A stretch of DNA of 9,813 nucleotides from NCBI GenBank assembly GCA_021846065.1, contig JAJZCP010000036.1, positions 1 to 9,813 of the forward strand, read 5' to 3'. The translations under genes were made by a program, and so were the position numbers. A model generated the notes under the pieces. The model had not been told where the DNA came from, made no database searches, and worked only from the letters and a program-made list of their open reading frames with translations. Positions 1 through 7,431 of this stretch are shown here, in pieces. Position 1 is the first letter of the stretch. The number at the start of each line of letters is the position of its first letter. Source of the stretch: Acidobacteriota bacterium. GTDB lineage: Bacteria > Acidobacteriota > Terriglobia > Terriglobales > Acidobacteriaceae.

Positions 1-2
1 TT

Positions 3-224
3 CGCGACAATGGGGTGGGGTTTGACAACCGGTACGCTCAGAAGCTGTTTGGAGCCTTCCAGCGCCTGCATCGCGCGGAGGAGTTCGAGGGTACCGGCAT
101 CGGACTGGCGAACGTGCGCAGAATTGTTGCGCGACACGGAGGCCAGACCTGGGCAGAAGGAAGGCTGGATGAAGGAGCCGATTTCTTCTTCTCTCTGCCC
201 GTTCCTGAAAACTTGCCGTCCTGA
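3..224 (+). CDS. Histidine kinase, C-terminal ATPase end (5' truncated)
   Basis: This is the last 73 codons of a sensor histidine kinase; the start and all sensor and dimerisation domains lie left of the window. The visible part is the end of the HATPase_c fold, which binds ATP for autophosphorylation. The G1 box (DNGVGF) is at visible residues 2-7 and the G2 box (GTGIGL) at 30-35, followed by the final strands ending in FFFSLP. The stretch [19 protein letters not shown] is typical of the kinase cores of bacterial and cyanobacterial phytochromes (Cph1 type). It also occurs in related GAF or PAS kinases, so a light sensor is possible but not shown. A single-domain Rcp1-like regulator begins 26 bases downstream on the same strand, the same order as cph1-rcp1, and is the likely phosphotransfer partner. 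The reading frame is open to the left edge, with TGA at 222-224. Confidence 0.9.
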   Translation, partial: RDNGVGFDNRYAQKLFGAFQRLHRAEEFEGTGIGLANVRRIVARHGGQTWAEGRLDEGADFFFSLPVPENLPS

Positions 225-235
225 TCGAATGTACA

Positions 236-242
236 AAGGGGA
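236..242 (+). promoter_or_regulatory. Ribosome binding site for the Rcp1-like regulator
   Basis: AAGGGGA lies 8 bases before a GTG codon at 251. This purine-rich site decides the GTG start: translation from it gives MLRPILLVEDN, which is where receiver domains normally begin. The next in-frame ATG would delete the receiver core. Confidence 0.65.
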
Positions 243-250
243 TTTTTGCA

Positions 251-697
251 GTGTTACGACCCATTCTTTTGGTAGAAGACAATCCAAACGATCTGGAATT
301 GAGCCTTACGGCGCTCTCAAAGAGCGGCCTGGCGAACGAAGTAGTCATCGCCCGCGACGGCGAAGAGGCTTGCGATTATCTGTTCTATCGCGGCCGGTAC
401 GCCAGCCGGCCCCATGGGAATCCGGCTGTGGTACTGCTCGACATCAAGCTGCCGAAGATCGACGGACTGGAAGTGCTGGCACTGCTCCGCAAGGAAGAAG
501 AGCTTCGGCATCTGCCGGTGGTTCTGCTCACCTCTTCCCGGGAAGAACAGGACGTGCTGACCGGGTACAAGCTGGGGAGCAACGCCTACGTGGTAAAGCC
601 CGTGGCATTTCCGGATTTCATCAAGGCGATCCAGGATCTCGGCGTGTTCTGGGCTGTGGTCAATGAACCGCCGCCGATGCTGCGGAGGGCCCAGTAG
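251..697 (+). CDS. Single-domain response regulator, Rcp1-like
   Basis: This 148-residue protein is a CheY-fold receiver with no output domain, so it probably acts as a phosphate shuttle or through protein contacts in the cytoplasm. The phosphorylation pocket is complete: acidic E9 and D10 in LLVEDN, acceptor D64 in LLDIKLPK, T94 in LLTSSREEQD and K116 in YVVKP. The 11 residues between the DYL motif and the central strand, and the ending FWAVVNEPPP, are hallmarks of the Rcp1 family, partners of phytochrome-type kinases. The start is GTG at 251, supported by a ribosome binding site 8 bases upstream. The gene sits 26 bases after a kinase of matching type, and its stop TAG directly abuts the ATG of the next kinase gene, so the three genes are probably co-transcribed. 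The family is clear; the cognate kinase is inferred from gene order. Confidence 0.93.
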   Translation: MLRPILLVEDNPNDLELSLTALSKSGLANEVVIARDGEEACDYLFYRGRYASRPHGNPAVVLLDIKLPKIDGLEVLALLRKEEELRHLPVVLLTSSREEQDVLTGYKLGSNAYVVKPVAFPDFIKAIQDLGVFWAVVNEPPPMLRRAQ

Positions 698-2206
698 ATG
701 GTGAGCCTCACCGCCGACGGCTCTCCGCTCTCGGTCCTGATTCTGGAAGATAATGCCTTGGATAACGAGCTGGTGGAGCTGCGCCTGCAGCAGGCGGGCT
801 ACCATCTGGACGTCCAGGTGGCGCGCTCCCGCTCGGAGTTCATCGAAGCCTTCGTGCGCCGCCCGTGGGATCTGATTCTGGCCGACTATTCACTGCCGGA
901 TTTTGACGGGCTGGAGGCGCTGAAAATTGTGCGCCACACCGACAAGCATCTGCCGTTCATTTTTGTCTCCGGCGTGCTGGGCGAAGAGGTGGCGGTAGAG
1001 ACGCTGCAGCGCGGCGCGACAGATTACGTATTGAAGGCCAGGCTTGACCGGCTGGTGCCGGCGGTTACGCGCGCGCTGAAGGAATTTGAAGACCATCGCT
1101 CACGCATTGAAGCGGAATCCAGACTGCGCGAGACCGAGCAGCTCTTTCAGCAGGTGACCAATGCCCTGCCGGCCATGGTGTGGACGGCGGATGCAATCGG
1201 CGAGCTGACCTATTCAAACGACAGCTGGAATGAATATTTTGGCGGCCGCGAGTTGCCAACCTGGTGCGACCCATCGATCGTCCACGTGGAGGATTTATCG
1301 CAGACACGGCGCGCCTGGCATGATGCCCTGGGATCCGGCAGAGCGCTTGAAATCGAGTGCCGGTTTCTGCGCGCTGCTGATAACGAGTATCGCTGGCATC
1401 TGGTACGCGCGGTGCCGGTCTGGCTCGAGCGTTCCCGCTCGGCCTGGGCCGGTACCTGCACCGACGTCCAAATGCAGAAAGAGCGCGAAGAGTCGCTGCG
1501 AGTTTCAGAGAAGCTTGCGATTGTCGGGCGCATGGCCGGCGTGATTGCGCATGAGATCAATAATCCGCTGGAGTCTCTCGTCAATCTGCTGTATCTGCTG
1601 CGCGGCACCGATACGCGGGTGGAGCCGGGGCGCGGTCTTCTGGAAGAGGCCGATCAGCAGCTATTTCGCATCTCCAGCATTACGCGCCAGACTCTGACCT
1701 TTTACCGGGACAAAGCAGTGCTGGGCAATATCGACCTGCGCGCAATGTTCCACGACACGGTTTCGCTGTTCCGCGCAAAGCTTCGTGCCAAACAGATTGA
1801 TGCTGTGGTCACGGTCAGCGGCCCGGTGCATCTGCAGGGCATCACCGGAGAAATCCGTCAGGTGCTGATCAATCTGGTCAGCAATGCTGTCGATGCAACA
1901 CCCAACGCCGGAACATTGCGGTTGCATGCGGAATGCATCCAGCGGCATGGGGCCGACTGGGTTCAGTTAGCGATTGAAGACTCCGGCCACGGCATTCCGG
2001 AAGATTTGCAGCGGCAGCTCTTCCAGCCCTTTGTCAGTACGAAGGGTACGCTGGGCACCGGCCTGGGATTGTGGGTGACCAAAAATATCGTCGACAAGCA
2101 TCACGGCGAAATTCGCCTGGAGAGTCAGCCGGGCAAGACGATCATTACTGTTCTGCTGCCGGCGGAGTACCAGCGCGAAGAGATTACGGCTTCGGTCATC
2201 TCTTAG
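698..2206 (+). CDS. REC-PAS sensor histidine kinase with N-terminal receiver
   Basis: This 502-residue cytoplasmic kinase has no membrane segment. Domains in order: a receiver at about 10-130 (E17 and D18, acceptor D63 in ILADYSLPD, S91, K113), a PAS domain at about 145-260 (QVTNALPAMVWTAD to WAGTCTDVQ), a HisKA domain with phosphoacceptor H285 in IAHEINNPL, and a HATPase_c domain at about 380-492. The ATPase has its N box with N396, a G1 box EDSGHGI at 427-433 and a G2 box GTGLGLWV at 453-460. The active-site residues are intact. An N-terminal receiver means its activity may be set by phosphate from another kinase, plausibly the one encoded just upstream. The ATG at 698 follows the previous stop codon without a gap, and GGAGGG at 684-689 is 8 bases away, so translational coupling is likely. 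Its stop overlaps that of the opposing kinase gene. No output regulator for this kinase is visible. Confidence 0.93.
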   Translation: MVSLTADGSPLSVLILEDNALDNELVELRLQQAGYHLDVQVARSRSEFIEAFVRRPWDLILADYSLPDFDGLEALKIVRHTDKHLPFIFVSGVLGEEVAVETLQRGATDYVLKARLDRLVPAVTRALKEFEDHRSRIEAESRLRETEQLFQQVTNALPAMVWTADAIGELTYSNDSWNEYFGGRELPTWCDPSIVHVEDLSQTRRAWHDALGSGRALEIECRFLRAADNEYRWHLVRAVPVWLERSRSAWAGTCTDVQMQKEREESLRVSEKLAIVGRMAGVIAHEINNPLESLVNLLYLLRGTDTRVEPGRGLLEEADQQLFRISSITRQTLTFYRDKAVLGNIDLRAMFHDTVSLFRAKLRAKQIDAVVTVSGPVHLQGITGEIRQVLINLVSNAVDATPNAGTLRLHAECIQRHGADWVQLAIEDSGHGIPEDLQRQLFQPFVSTKGTLGTGLGLWVTKNIVDKHHGEIRLESQPGKTIITVLLPAEYQREEITASVIS

Positions 2207-4674
2207 CTGCCAGCCCCGGGCAATGGGCCGGCAGCGGGCGCGGCCGCCTCCGGCTCGTCTGCAGCGGCGAGCATGTCTGCGGCGGCGGCCGGCAGCCAGA
2301 CCGTGAAGACGGTACCCCGATTTTTCCAGCTGCGGACTCTCATTTGTCCGCCGTGCTTTCTGACAATATCCCCGCTCACCCACAGCCCCAGCCCCGTGCC
2401 CTGGGCCTTGGTGGTAAAAAACGGCTCCCAGATGCGCTGCAGCGTAGTGCCATCCATGCCGCATCCGGTATCGCAGATACTGACGGCAACGCCGGGCGTT
2501 CCATTTTTCGGATCGCTTCTGTCCTGCGTACGCAGCCGGAGCGTGCCGCCATTCCGCATGGCATCAAAGCTGTTGCCAATCAGATTGGCGAAGACCTGAC
2601 GCAGCTCCGACACCATGCCCTTCACCGGAGCGCGCGCACGGTACCGGCGGGCGACCTGAATCTCCGCCTGCTTCAGACGGGCCGCATAGATTGCCAGTGC
2701 GGACTCCAGAATGGCCGACGCTTTCTCAACCGTCTCTCCCTGCGACTGCCGGTTGAACACCAGCATATGCGTCACAATGTGCGAGACGCGCTTCAGCTCT
2801 TCCTCCGCCTGGTCAAGATACCCGGCAATCTCCCCGGGCGAACTGGAGTTACGGCTGAGATAGATAAGGTTAAAAACTGCCTCGAGCGGATTATTGATCT
2901 CGTGGGAGATCACAGCCGCCAGGCGTCCGACTACGGCCAGCTTCTCGCTTTCGCGCAAGGCATGCTCGGCCTGCACGGCGGCCGTAACGTCTTCCATCGA
3001 GATAAGGATGCCGCCGATCAGCCCTTCGGTATTGTGCCAGGGATGCAGCTCCCGCTTGATCCATTGCGTCGTCCCGTCGGCGCGAAGGACGGCTTCCCGC
3101 TCCGTCGTAATGGATTCTCCGGAAAGCGCGCGAAGATCCATGGCTTTCCACGACGCCGGCAGGTCCGGCACAAGTTCGTAATGCGAGCGGCCGGCCACGT
3201 CGCCTTCCAGCCGAAAGTCGCGCATCCAGCGGCGGCTGGCCGCAATGTATCGCATATTGTTGTCGAACATGGCGATGGCTGCCGGCGCACTCTCCACGAA
3301 TAGGCGGTGCCGGGCTTCGCTGTCGCGCAGGGCGCGCTGCACTTCCCGGCGTTCGCTGATGTCACGCAACACGCCGGGGAAACGAGCGGCCGTGCCGTCG
3401 GGGTCAAGTTCGACGCGGCCGTTGGCTTCAATCCAGCGATAGACGCCGTCCAGGCCGCGGACGCGATACTCATGGCTGTAGGTCCCCCCGCGCCCCAACG
3501 CCTCCGCGATGGCCGCGCGCAGTCCGTCAATATCGTCCGGATGCACCGTGGCGACAACTTCTTCGATCGACAGGCCGGTGCGTCCCCGCTGGCGGTCGAG
3601 CCCAAAGAAAAACGCAAATCCCTCGTCCACCGTGAAACGGTCAGAGGGAATCTCCCACATCCAGGTGCCGACAATCGCGCCGGCGCTCAGCGCTAACTGC
3701 ACGCGTTCCGCCGTAAGCTGCAGGTCATGGTTAACGGCCGCCAGCGCGACTTCTGCCATCTTCTGCGCTGTCACATCCACGTTGATGCCGATCATGCGGA
3801 CCGGCTGCTGCTGCGCATTTTTCAAGACAGTCGCCCGGGCCCGAAGCCAGTGGATGGAACCGTCGGGGTGCTGCGTGCGCCACTCTCCACTCAGCTCACC
3901 TGTCTGCATAGACTCGTTCAACAGAGCGGTGGCCCGTTCCCGATCTTCTGGATAAACGGCTGCGCGCCAGGCCTCAATGTTTCCGCCAAACGCCCCGGTC
4001 TCCAGACCGTAAAGACGCTCCAGCTCCGGCGACCAGCGATTGATATTGCGGACAATATCCCATTCGAAGATTCCCGCGCGGCCCGCTTCCAGCGCCAGAT
4101 CGAGGCGCGCGTGACTTTCCCGCAGCGCCAGGTCGGCCTCCTTGTGCGCTGTGATGTCATAGTTCACGCCGGCCATGCGAAGCGGTTTGCCGGCTGCATC
4201 ACGGAATACTATTCCAGGCGCAAGAATCCAGCGGATGGTGCCATCCGGCCAGACGACGCGAAACTCTGGGGAGTAGGTGGCCGACGGATCAGCGACCGCG
4301 CGGGCGACCTGCCGTTCCACCTCCGGACGATCCTCCGGGTGGATCGCTGCGATGAAGTCCTGCCCGGTGCGAAGATCGCTGCGGCCCCACAGAGACGTTG
4401 TCGTTCCGAACGTCTCGCAGTGGTTGTCGGAGAAATCCCAAAGCCAGGTGCCCAGCTTTGCCCCCGAATAAATCAGGCGCAACTGCTCCGCCTGTTTCCT
4501 TAGCTCCGCGTACTCCTGCGCCTGCTGCTGGCACACACGCTCGTGTTCCGCAAAGGCGGCCACTTGCGCTTCCAGGGCGGCAATCCGCTCACGGGATGTG
4601 CGGTCGCGATCCTGAAGCGCAGCAAGCTCCTGCCGCTGGCGGTCAATGATGGCTTGGAATTCGGATTCCTGCAT
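2203..4674 (-). CDS. Four-PAS soluble sensor histidine kinase
   Basis: With the start chosen here this is an 823-residue cytoplasmic kinase with no membrane segment or signal peptide. Residues 1-66 form a Glu/Gln/Arg-rich predicted coiled coil. Four PAS/PAC units follow at about 67-180, 187-305, 322-442 and 453-567. The first three carry the PAS_3-type motif (H/Y)P-(E/D)-D and end in an ITAHKEA-type PAC helix. HisKA has H591 in ISHEINNPLEAV. The HATPase has N701 in LIGNSFDAM, G1 box CDTGCGM at 734-740 and G2 box GTGLGLWV at 759-766. The last 30 residues are Ala/Pro-rich and probably disordered. No receiver is attached, so it needs a partner regulator not identified here. An in-frame extension of 97 codons reaches 4965, but it is Arg/Pro-rich with no domain. 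ATG at 4674 leads straight into the coiled coil, though it lacks a clear ribosome binding site. Ligands of the PAS domains are unknown. Confidence 0.9.
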   Translation of the reverse strand: MQESEFQAIIDRQRQELAALQDRDRTSRERIAALEAQVAAFAEHERVCQQQAQEYAELRKQAEQLRLIYSGAKLGTWLWDFSDNHCETFGTTTSLWGRSDLRTGQDFIAAIHPEDRPEVERQVARAVADPSATYSPEFRVVWPDGTIRWILAPGIVFRDAAGKPLRMAGVNYDITAHKEADLALRESHARLDLALEAGRAGIFEWDIVRNINRWSPELERLYGLETGAFGGNIEAWRAAVYPEDRERATALLNESMQTGELSGEWRTQHPDGSIHWLRARATVLKNAQQQPVRMIGINVDVTAQKMAEVALAAVNHDLQLTAERVQLALSAGAIVGTWMWEIPSDRFTVDEGFAFFFGLDRQRGRTGLSIEEVVATVHPDDIDGLRAAIAEALGRGGTYSHEYRVRGLDGVYRWIEANGRVELDPDGTAARFPGVLRDISERREVQRALRDSEARHRLFVESAPAAIAMFDNNMRYIAASRRWMRDFRLEGDVAGRSHYELVPDLPASWKAMDLRALSGESITTEREAVLRADGTTQWIKRELHPWHNTEGLIGGILISMEDVTAAVQAEHALRESEKLAVVGRLAAVISHEINNPLEAVFNLIYLSRNSSSPGEIAGYLDQAEEELKRVSHIVTHMLVFNRQSQGETVEKASAILESALAIYAARLKQAEIQVARRYRARAPVKGMVSELRQVFANLIGNSFDAMRNGGTLRLRTQDRSDPKNGTPGVAVSICDTGCGMDGTTLQRIWEPFFTTKAQGTGLGLWVSGDIVRKHGGQMRVRSWKNRGTVFTVWLPAAAADMLAAADEPEAAAPAAGPLPGAGS

Positions 4675-4831
4675 TCGTAACCGCGGCTGGTCTAAGCGGG
4701 AGGGGTTCAGACGCAGTTCCAGTGTATCTTGAAGGCCGCCAGGGACGCGAAGCCGCGGCAGTCCCGGCGCTCCCCGCGGAGAGCGCGTCAGCCGGGCAAT
4801 CCTGAAATTTCGGCGACAGGATTTGCAGGTA

Positions 4832-4839
4832 TTTATACT
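4832..4839. promoter_or_regulatory. AT-rich patch, possible -10 element on either strand
   Basis: This is the only AT-rich spot in the divergent gap. Read on the plus strand it gives TATACT (4834-4839), about 92 bases before the MFS start. Read on the minus strand it gives TATAAA (4837-4832), about 158 bases before the kinase ATG. Neither has a good -35 box at 16-18 bases, so this is a weak candidate based on sequence resemblance only. Confidence 0.25.
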
Positions 4840-4866
4840 GATTGGGATCCTCCGCAAATATTCGAT

Positions 4867-4886
4867 CCTCCACCGCTCGGTGGAGG
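4867..4886. repeat. 20-base inverted repeat, candidate operator
   Basis: CCTCCACCG and CGGTGGAGG are exact 9-base reverse complements separated by CT. As RNA it could fold into an 8-base stem with a GCTC loop, but there is no T-run after it on either strand, so it is not an intrinsic terminator. Its location between divergent genes, about 46 bases before the MFS start, fits an operator for a dimeric regulator. No regulator gene is present in the window to pair with it. Confidence 0.45.
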
Positions 4887-4921
4887 CCCGCACGTCCTCC
4901 AATCCACCGCCCGATCTGAAG

Positions 4922-4954
4922 CTGATTGCCCATGCCTGTAGGTGTTGCAGAGCG
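4922..4954 (+). repeat. 33-base direct repeat, internal copy (MFS start)
   Basis: This stretch is identical to the last 33 bases of the window (9781-9813). It spans the 10 bases before the MFS start codon and the first 23 bases of the gene. The copy here looks native, because the protein reads smoothly from MPVGVAERAD into the first membrane helix. The identity starts at 4922 (4921 is G, while 9780 is C) and runs to the right edge, so the true length may be greater. Confidence 0.95.
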
Positions 4955-6287
4955 AGCTGACACATTCATTCTCCGGTGGCAGCGCCGCGGGTTTTATTAC
5001 GGCTGGATTGTCGCCATCGGCGGGACGGTCGGTGTGGTGATGAGCGTTCCGGGCCAGACGATGGGCGTGAGCGTCTACACCAACCACCTGCTGCAAAGTT
5101 TGCCGGTCGATCGCGTGCAATTAAGCATGGCCTACATGTTTGGCACGCTGGTCTCCGCGGCCATGCTGCCGATCGTGGGCCGCCTCCTCGACAGATTTGG
5201 CGCGCGGCGGATGGGAACCATCGCTCCGCTCGGTCTCGCCCTGGCGCTGGTCTATCTGGCCTCGGCGCCGCGGCTGCTGCATCTTCTGGTCGCATATACG
5301 GGATGGCCGGCACGGTGGCTGGCATTTCTGTTGCTCTTCGCCGGTTTTCTGGGCGTGCGGCACTTTGGGCAAGGGCAGCTCACGGTCATCTCGCGCACAA
5401 TAATTGGCCGCTGGTTTGAACGCCGCCGCGGTCTGGTATTCGGAGTGAGCGGGCTGTTTGTAGCGTTCGGCTTTGGCGTGACGCCGATGGTGCTGAATCA
5501 CCTGATCATGCATGTGGGCTGGAAACACTCGCTGCTGGTGCTGGCGGGCGTTCTGCTCGCGATGGCGCTTTTCGCATCGCTCACCTTCCGCAATACACCG
5601 GAAGAGTGCGGCCTGCGCATCGACGGTATGGACGCAGCAACGGCGAAGTTGGAGCATCGGCTGCATCCGGAGCCGGCCTGCACAGCCCGGCAGGCGGCGC
5701 GGACGCCTGCTTTTTGGATCTTTAATTGCGGATTCATGTGGCAGGCGATGATGGTTTCCGCCATCACCTTTCACATGGGCCGCCTGGCGGAACTGGACAA
5801 CATGACCGCTGCGCACGCCTTCAGCGTCTTTCTGCCCGTGGCTGCGGTATCGACGGCCTGCGACCTGCTGGGCGGCGCACTCAGCGATCGCATTCCCCTG
5901 AAGTATCTGCTGGCCTTTATGCAGTTTGGGCTATGCCTGGGGCTTGTCGGGCTGGCGCACTATGGGTCGAGCCTTGGATTTGCGCTGTCGGCGATCGGAA
6001 TGGGAATCGGGAACGGGTTGTATTCTCTGCTGACCGGAGCCGCATGGCCCAGGCTGTTCGGCCGGCGTCATCTTGGGGCGATTGCCGGCCTCAGTATGGG
6101 ATGGATTGTGGCTGCCAGCGCCATGGGCCCGTTTCTATACAGCGTCGCGCTTGCCCGCACCGGCAACTTCCAGCAGGCGCTGGCAATCAACCTGCTGTTT
6201 CCAGGGGCAGTCTTTGCGGCGTCCTTTTTTGCCAATCCGCCAGCCCGGCCGCCACTGGAGTTCCCGGCTGGAGCACAGCCCCGCTGA
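4932..6287 (+). CDS. MFS transporter, oxalate/formate-monocarboxylate-like
   Basis: This 451-residue inner-membrane carrier of the major facilitator superfamily has about 12 hydrophobic helices in two halves, with a hydrophilic loop at about 220-255 between them. The motif A signature GRLLDRFGARR is at 83-93 after helix 2, with a partial copy GGALSDRIPLKYL at 314-326 in the second half. FYYGWIV at the first helix, RTPAFW before helix 7 and LFGRRHLGAIAG at 375-386 are features shared with oxalate/formate antiporter and monocarboxylate-type MFS proteins. The substrate cannot be read from sequence; a small organic anion is a guess from the family. ATG at 4932 is the better start; a TTG two codons earlier is in frame but has no better ribosome site. 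Only a weak GAAG lies 10 bases upstream. It is divergent from the four-PAS kinase and convergent with arginase, with 72 bases between the stops. Confidence 0.88.
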   Translation: MPVGVAERADTFILRWQRRGFYYGWIVAIGGTVGVVMSVPGQTMGVSVYTNHLLQSLPVDRVQLSMAYMFGTLVSAAMLPIVGRLLDRFGARRMGTIAPLGLALALVYLASAPRLLHLLVAYTGWPARWLAFLLLFAGFLGVRHFGQGQLTVISRTIIGRWFERRRGLVFGVSGLFVAFGFGVTPMVLNHLIMHVGWKHSLLVLAGVLLAMALFASLTFRNTPEECGLRIDGMDAATAKLEHRLHPEPACTARQAARTPAFWIFNCGFMWQAMMVSAITFHMGRLAELDNMTAAHAFSVFLPVAAVSTACDLLGGALSDRIPLKYLLAFMQFGLCLGLVGLAHYGSSLGFALSAIGMGIGNGLYSLLTGAAWPRLFGRRHLGAIAGLSMGWIVAASAMGPFLYSVALARTGNFQQALAINLLFPGAVFAASFFANPPARPPLEFPAGAQPR

Positions 6288-6359
6288 ACGTACGCAGCCA
6301 CCGCGCCGGCTGAAACACCGCACCAGTCCGGGCGATTGCACGGCGCCAATGCCTTTTGC

Positions 6360-7370
6360 CTAGAGAATCTTCTTGCCGAAGGCGGACGCGATCAGTTCCA
6401 CCGCCAGATCTGCGGTGCGGTTATGCTCGTCGATTACGGGGTTGACCTCGACGATTTCAAAACTCAGCATGCGGCCGTGGTCGGCGATAATCTCCATCGC
6501 CAGGTGCGCTTCGCGGTAGGTCGCGCCGCCGCGCACCGGGGTACCCACGCCCGGCGCATCTTCCGGATCGATCCAGTCCATATCGAGCGATACGTGATAG
6601 CCCGCCGTACCGCGGCCAGCCGCGCGCAGCGCCTCTTCCATCACCGTCCGCATGCCGCGCTCGTCGATGTCGCGCATCGTATAGACCTCAGTAATGCCTG
6701 CGCGGCGGATGTTCTCCTTCTCGGTCGCGTCAATGTCCCGCACGCCGATCAGAACAGCATTCTCCGGCGCGACCTTTGGCGACCAGCCGAAGAGGTCACG
6801 CAGCGGCGCCGGGCCCAGACCCAGCAGCGCCGCCATCGGCATGCCGTGCACATTGCCGCTGGGTGACGTCTCCGGCGTATTGATGTCCGCGTGCGCGTCA
6901 ATCCAGATCAGGCCAATCTTCTTCTTCTTGCGGCGGTAGAACTCCGCCGCGCCAGAGACAGTCCCAGCCGCAACCGAATGATCGCCGCCAAGCACAAGCG
7001 GAATCTGATCCGCTTCCAGAATCTCGAGCACCTGCTCCGCTTCGTGCCTGCATGTCTCCGTAATGGCCGCAAGATACTTGGCGTTGCGCTCGCCCACGTT
7101 CTGCGTCTCGGCGATTTCGACCGCAATGTTGCCGCCGTCCTGCACCTGGTGACCCAGTGACTCCAGCCGCGGCTCCAGCCCGGCCACACGCACGGCGGAA
7201 GGCCCCATATCGACCCCGCGGCGCGACTGTCCTAAATCGAGCGGAACGCCCAGAATGCGGATATTGCGCCCCGGCAGCGTCTGCACACCAATTGCCTGCG
7301 GCTGGTGGCCGCGCTGCGGCGGTGCGATCTCCGCCGGCGTCATCCGCTTTGCTTCGTTTGTCTCTGCCAT
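6360..7370 (-). CDS. rocF: Arginase
   Basis: This 336-residue protein is a binuclear manganese ureohydrolase that splits arginine into ornithine and urea in the cytoplasm. The metal ligands are all visible: H131 in GGDHS, D158, H160 and D162 in IDAHAD, and D263 and D265 in [21 protein letters not shown] (169-180) and [17 protein letters not shown] (277-293) are typical of arginase rather than agmatinase. DWIDP is a variant of the usual D-(A/G)-(L)-DP sequence but keeps both aspartates. The first 35 residues are an extra Gln/Pro-rich extension before the fold begins at [12 protein letters not shown]; family members are usually about 300 residues. ATG at 7370 has AGGAAA 6 bases upstream. The gene follows asnS on the same strand by 61 bases, so co-transcription is possible, and it converges with the MFS gene. 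Confidence 0.95.
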   Translation of the reverse strand: MAETNEAKRMTPAEIAPPQRGHQPQAIGVQTLPGRNIRILGVPLDLGQSRRGVDMGPSAVRVAGLEPRLESLGHQVQDGGNIAVEIAETQNVGERNAKYLAAITETCRHEAEQVLEILEADQIPLVLGGDHSVAAGTVSGAAEFYRRKKKKIGLIWIDAHADINTPETSPSGNVHGMPMAALLGLGPAPLRDLFGWSPKVAPENAVLIGVRDIDATEKENIRRAGITEVYTMRDIDERGMRTVMEEALRAAGRGTAGYHVSLDMDWIDPEDAPGVGTPVRGGATYREAHLAMEIIADHGRMLSFEIVEVNPVIDEHNRTADLAVELIASAFGKKIL

Positions 7371-7376
7371 AAAACA

Positions 7377-7382
7377 TTTCCT
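7377..7382 (-). promoter_or_regulatory. Ribosome binding site for arginase
   Basis: On the minus strand AGGAAA sits 6 bases before the ATG at 7370. It supports this start and therefore the 35-residue extension ahead of the arginase fold. A nearby ATG at 7377 is in another frame. Confidence 0.55.
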
Positions 7383-7407
7383 GCCTGAAGGGTGCGAGCC
7401 GCCGCGC

Positions 7408-7423
7408 GGCGCAGAACTGCGCC
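7408..7423. repeat. GC-rich inverted repeat between asnS and rocF
   Basis: GGCGCAG and CTGCGCC are exact 7-base reverse complements around AA, directly next to the self-complementary GCCGCGCGGC at 7401-7410. In the minus-strand transcript this could fold just after the asnS stop and before the arginase ribosome site. No T-run follows, so it is not a standard intrinsic terminator. It may reduce read-through or stabilise mRNA, or it may be a chance result of high GC. Confidence 0.35.
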
Positions 7424-7431
7424 CGGCCAGC

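Larger units (their letters stand above)
4675..4931. other. Divergent intergenic region between kinase and MFS genes
   Basis: This gap separates two divergently transcribed genes and should hold both promoters. It contains a 20-base inverted repeat (4867-4886), two direct copies of GATCCTCC 18 bases apart (4846-4853 and 4864-4871), a further CCTCC at 4896-4900, and one AT-rich patch near 4831-4839. The minus-strand frame of the kinase stays open across it, but the translation is Arg/Pro-rich and resembles no domain. GGAGG at 4871-4867 lies 9 bases before an in-frame TTG at 4857 on the minus strand, so a longer kinase is an alternative I cannot exclude. Confidence 0.55.

Noticed and set aside
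10..666. 218-codon open frame on the plus strand spanning the first two genes
   Set aside because: It overlaps the kinase end and the Rcp1-like receiver, both with intact motifs, in a different frame. The translation is Arg/Ser/Gly-rich low-complexity sequence.
2071..3303. 410-codon open frame on the plus strand
   Set aside because: It lies antisense to the four-PAS kinase, whose domains are clear. Its translation is rich in Arg, Gly and His with no family motif, as expected for a GC-rich shadow frame.
3727..4503. 258-codon open frame on the plus strand
   Set aside because: Shadow of the PAS-encoding part of the minus-strand kinase; no motif and no good ribosome site.
6288..6359. Possible bidirectional terminator between the MFS gene and arginase
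   Set aside because: The 72 bases between the convergent stops were searched for a stem followed by a T-run. Only a short TTTT near 6354 and weak complementary words were found, not enough to call a terminator.
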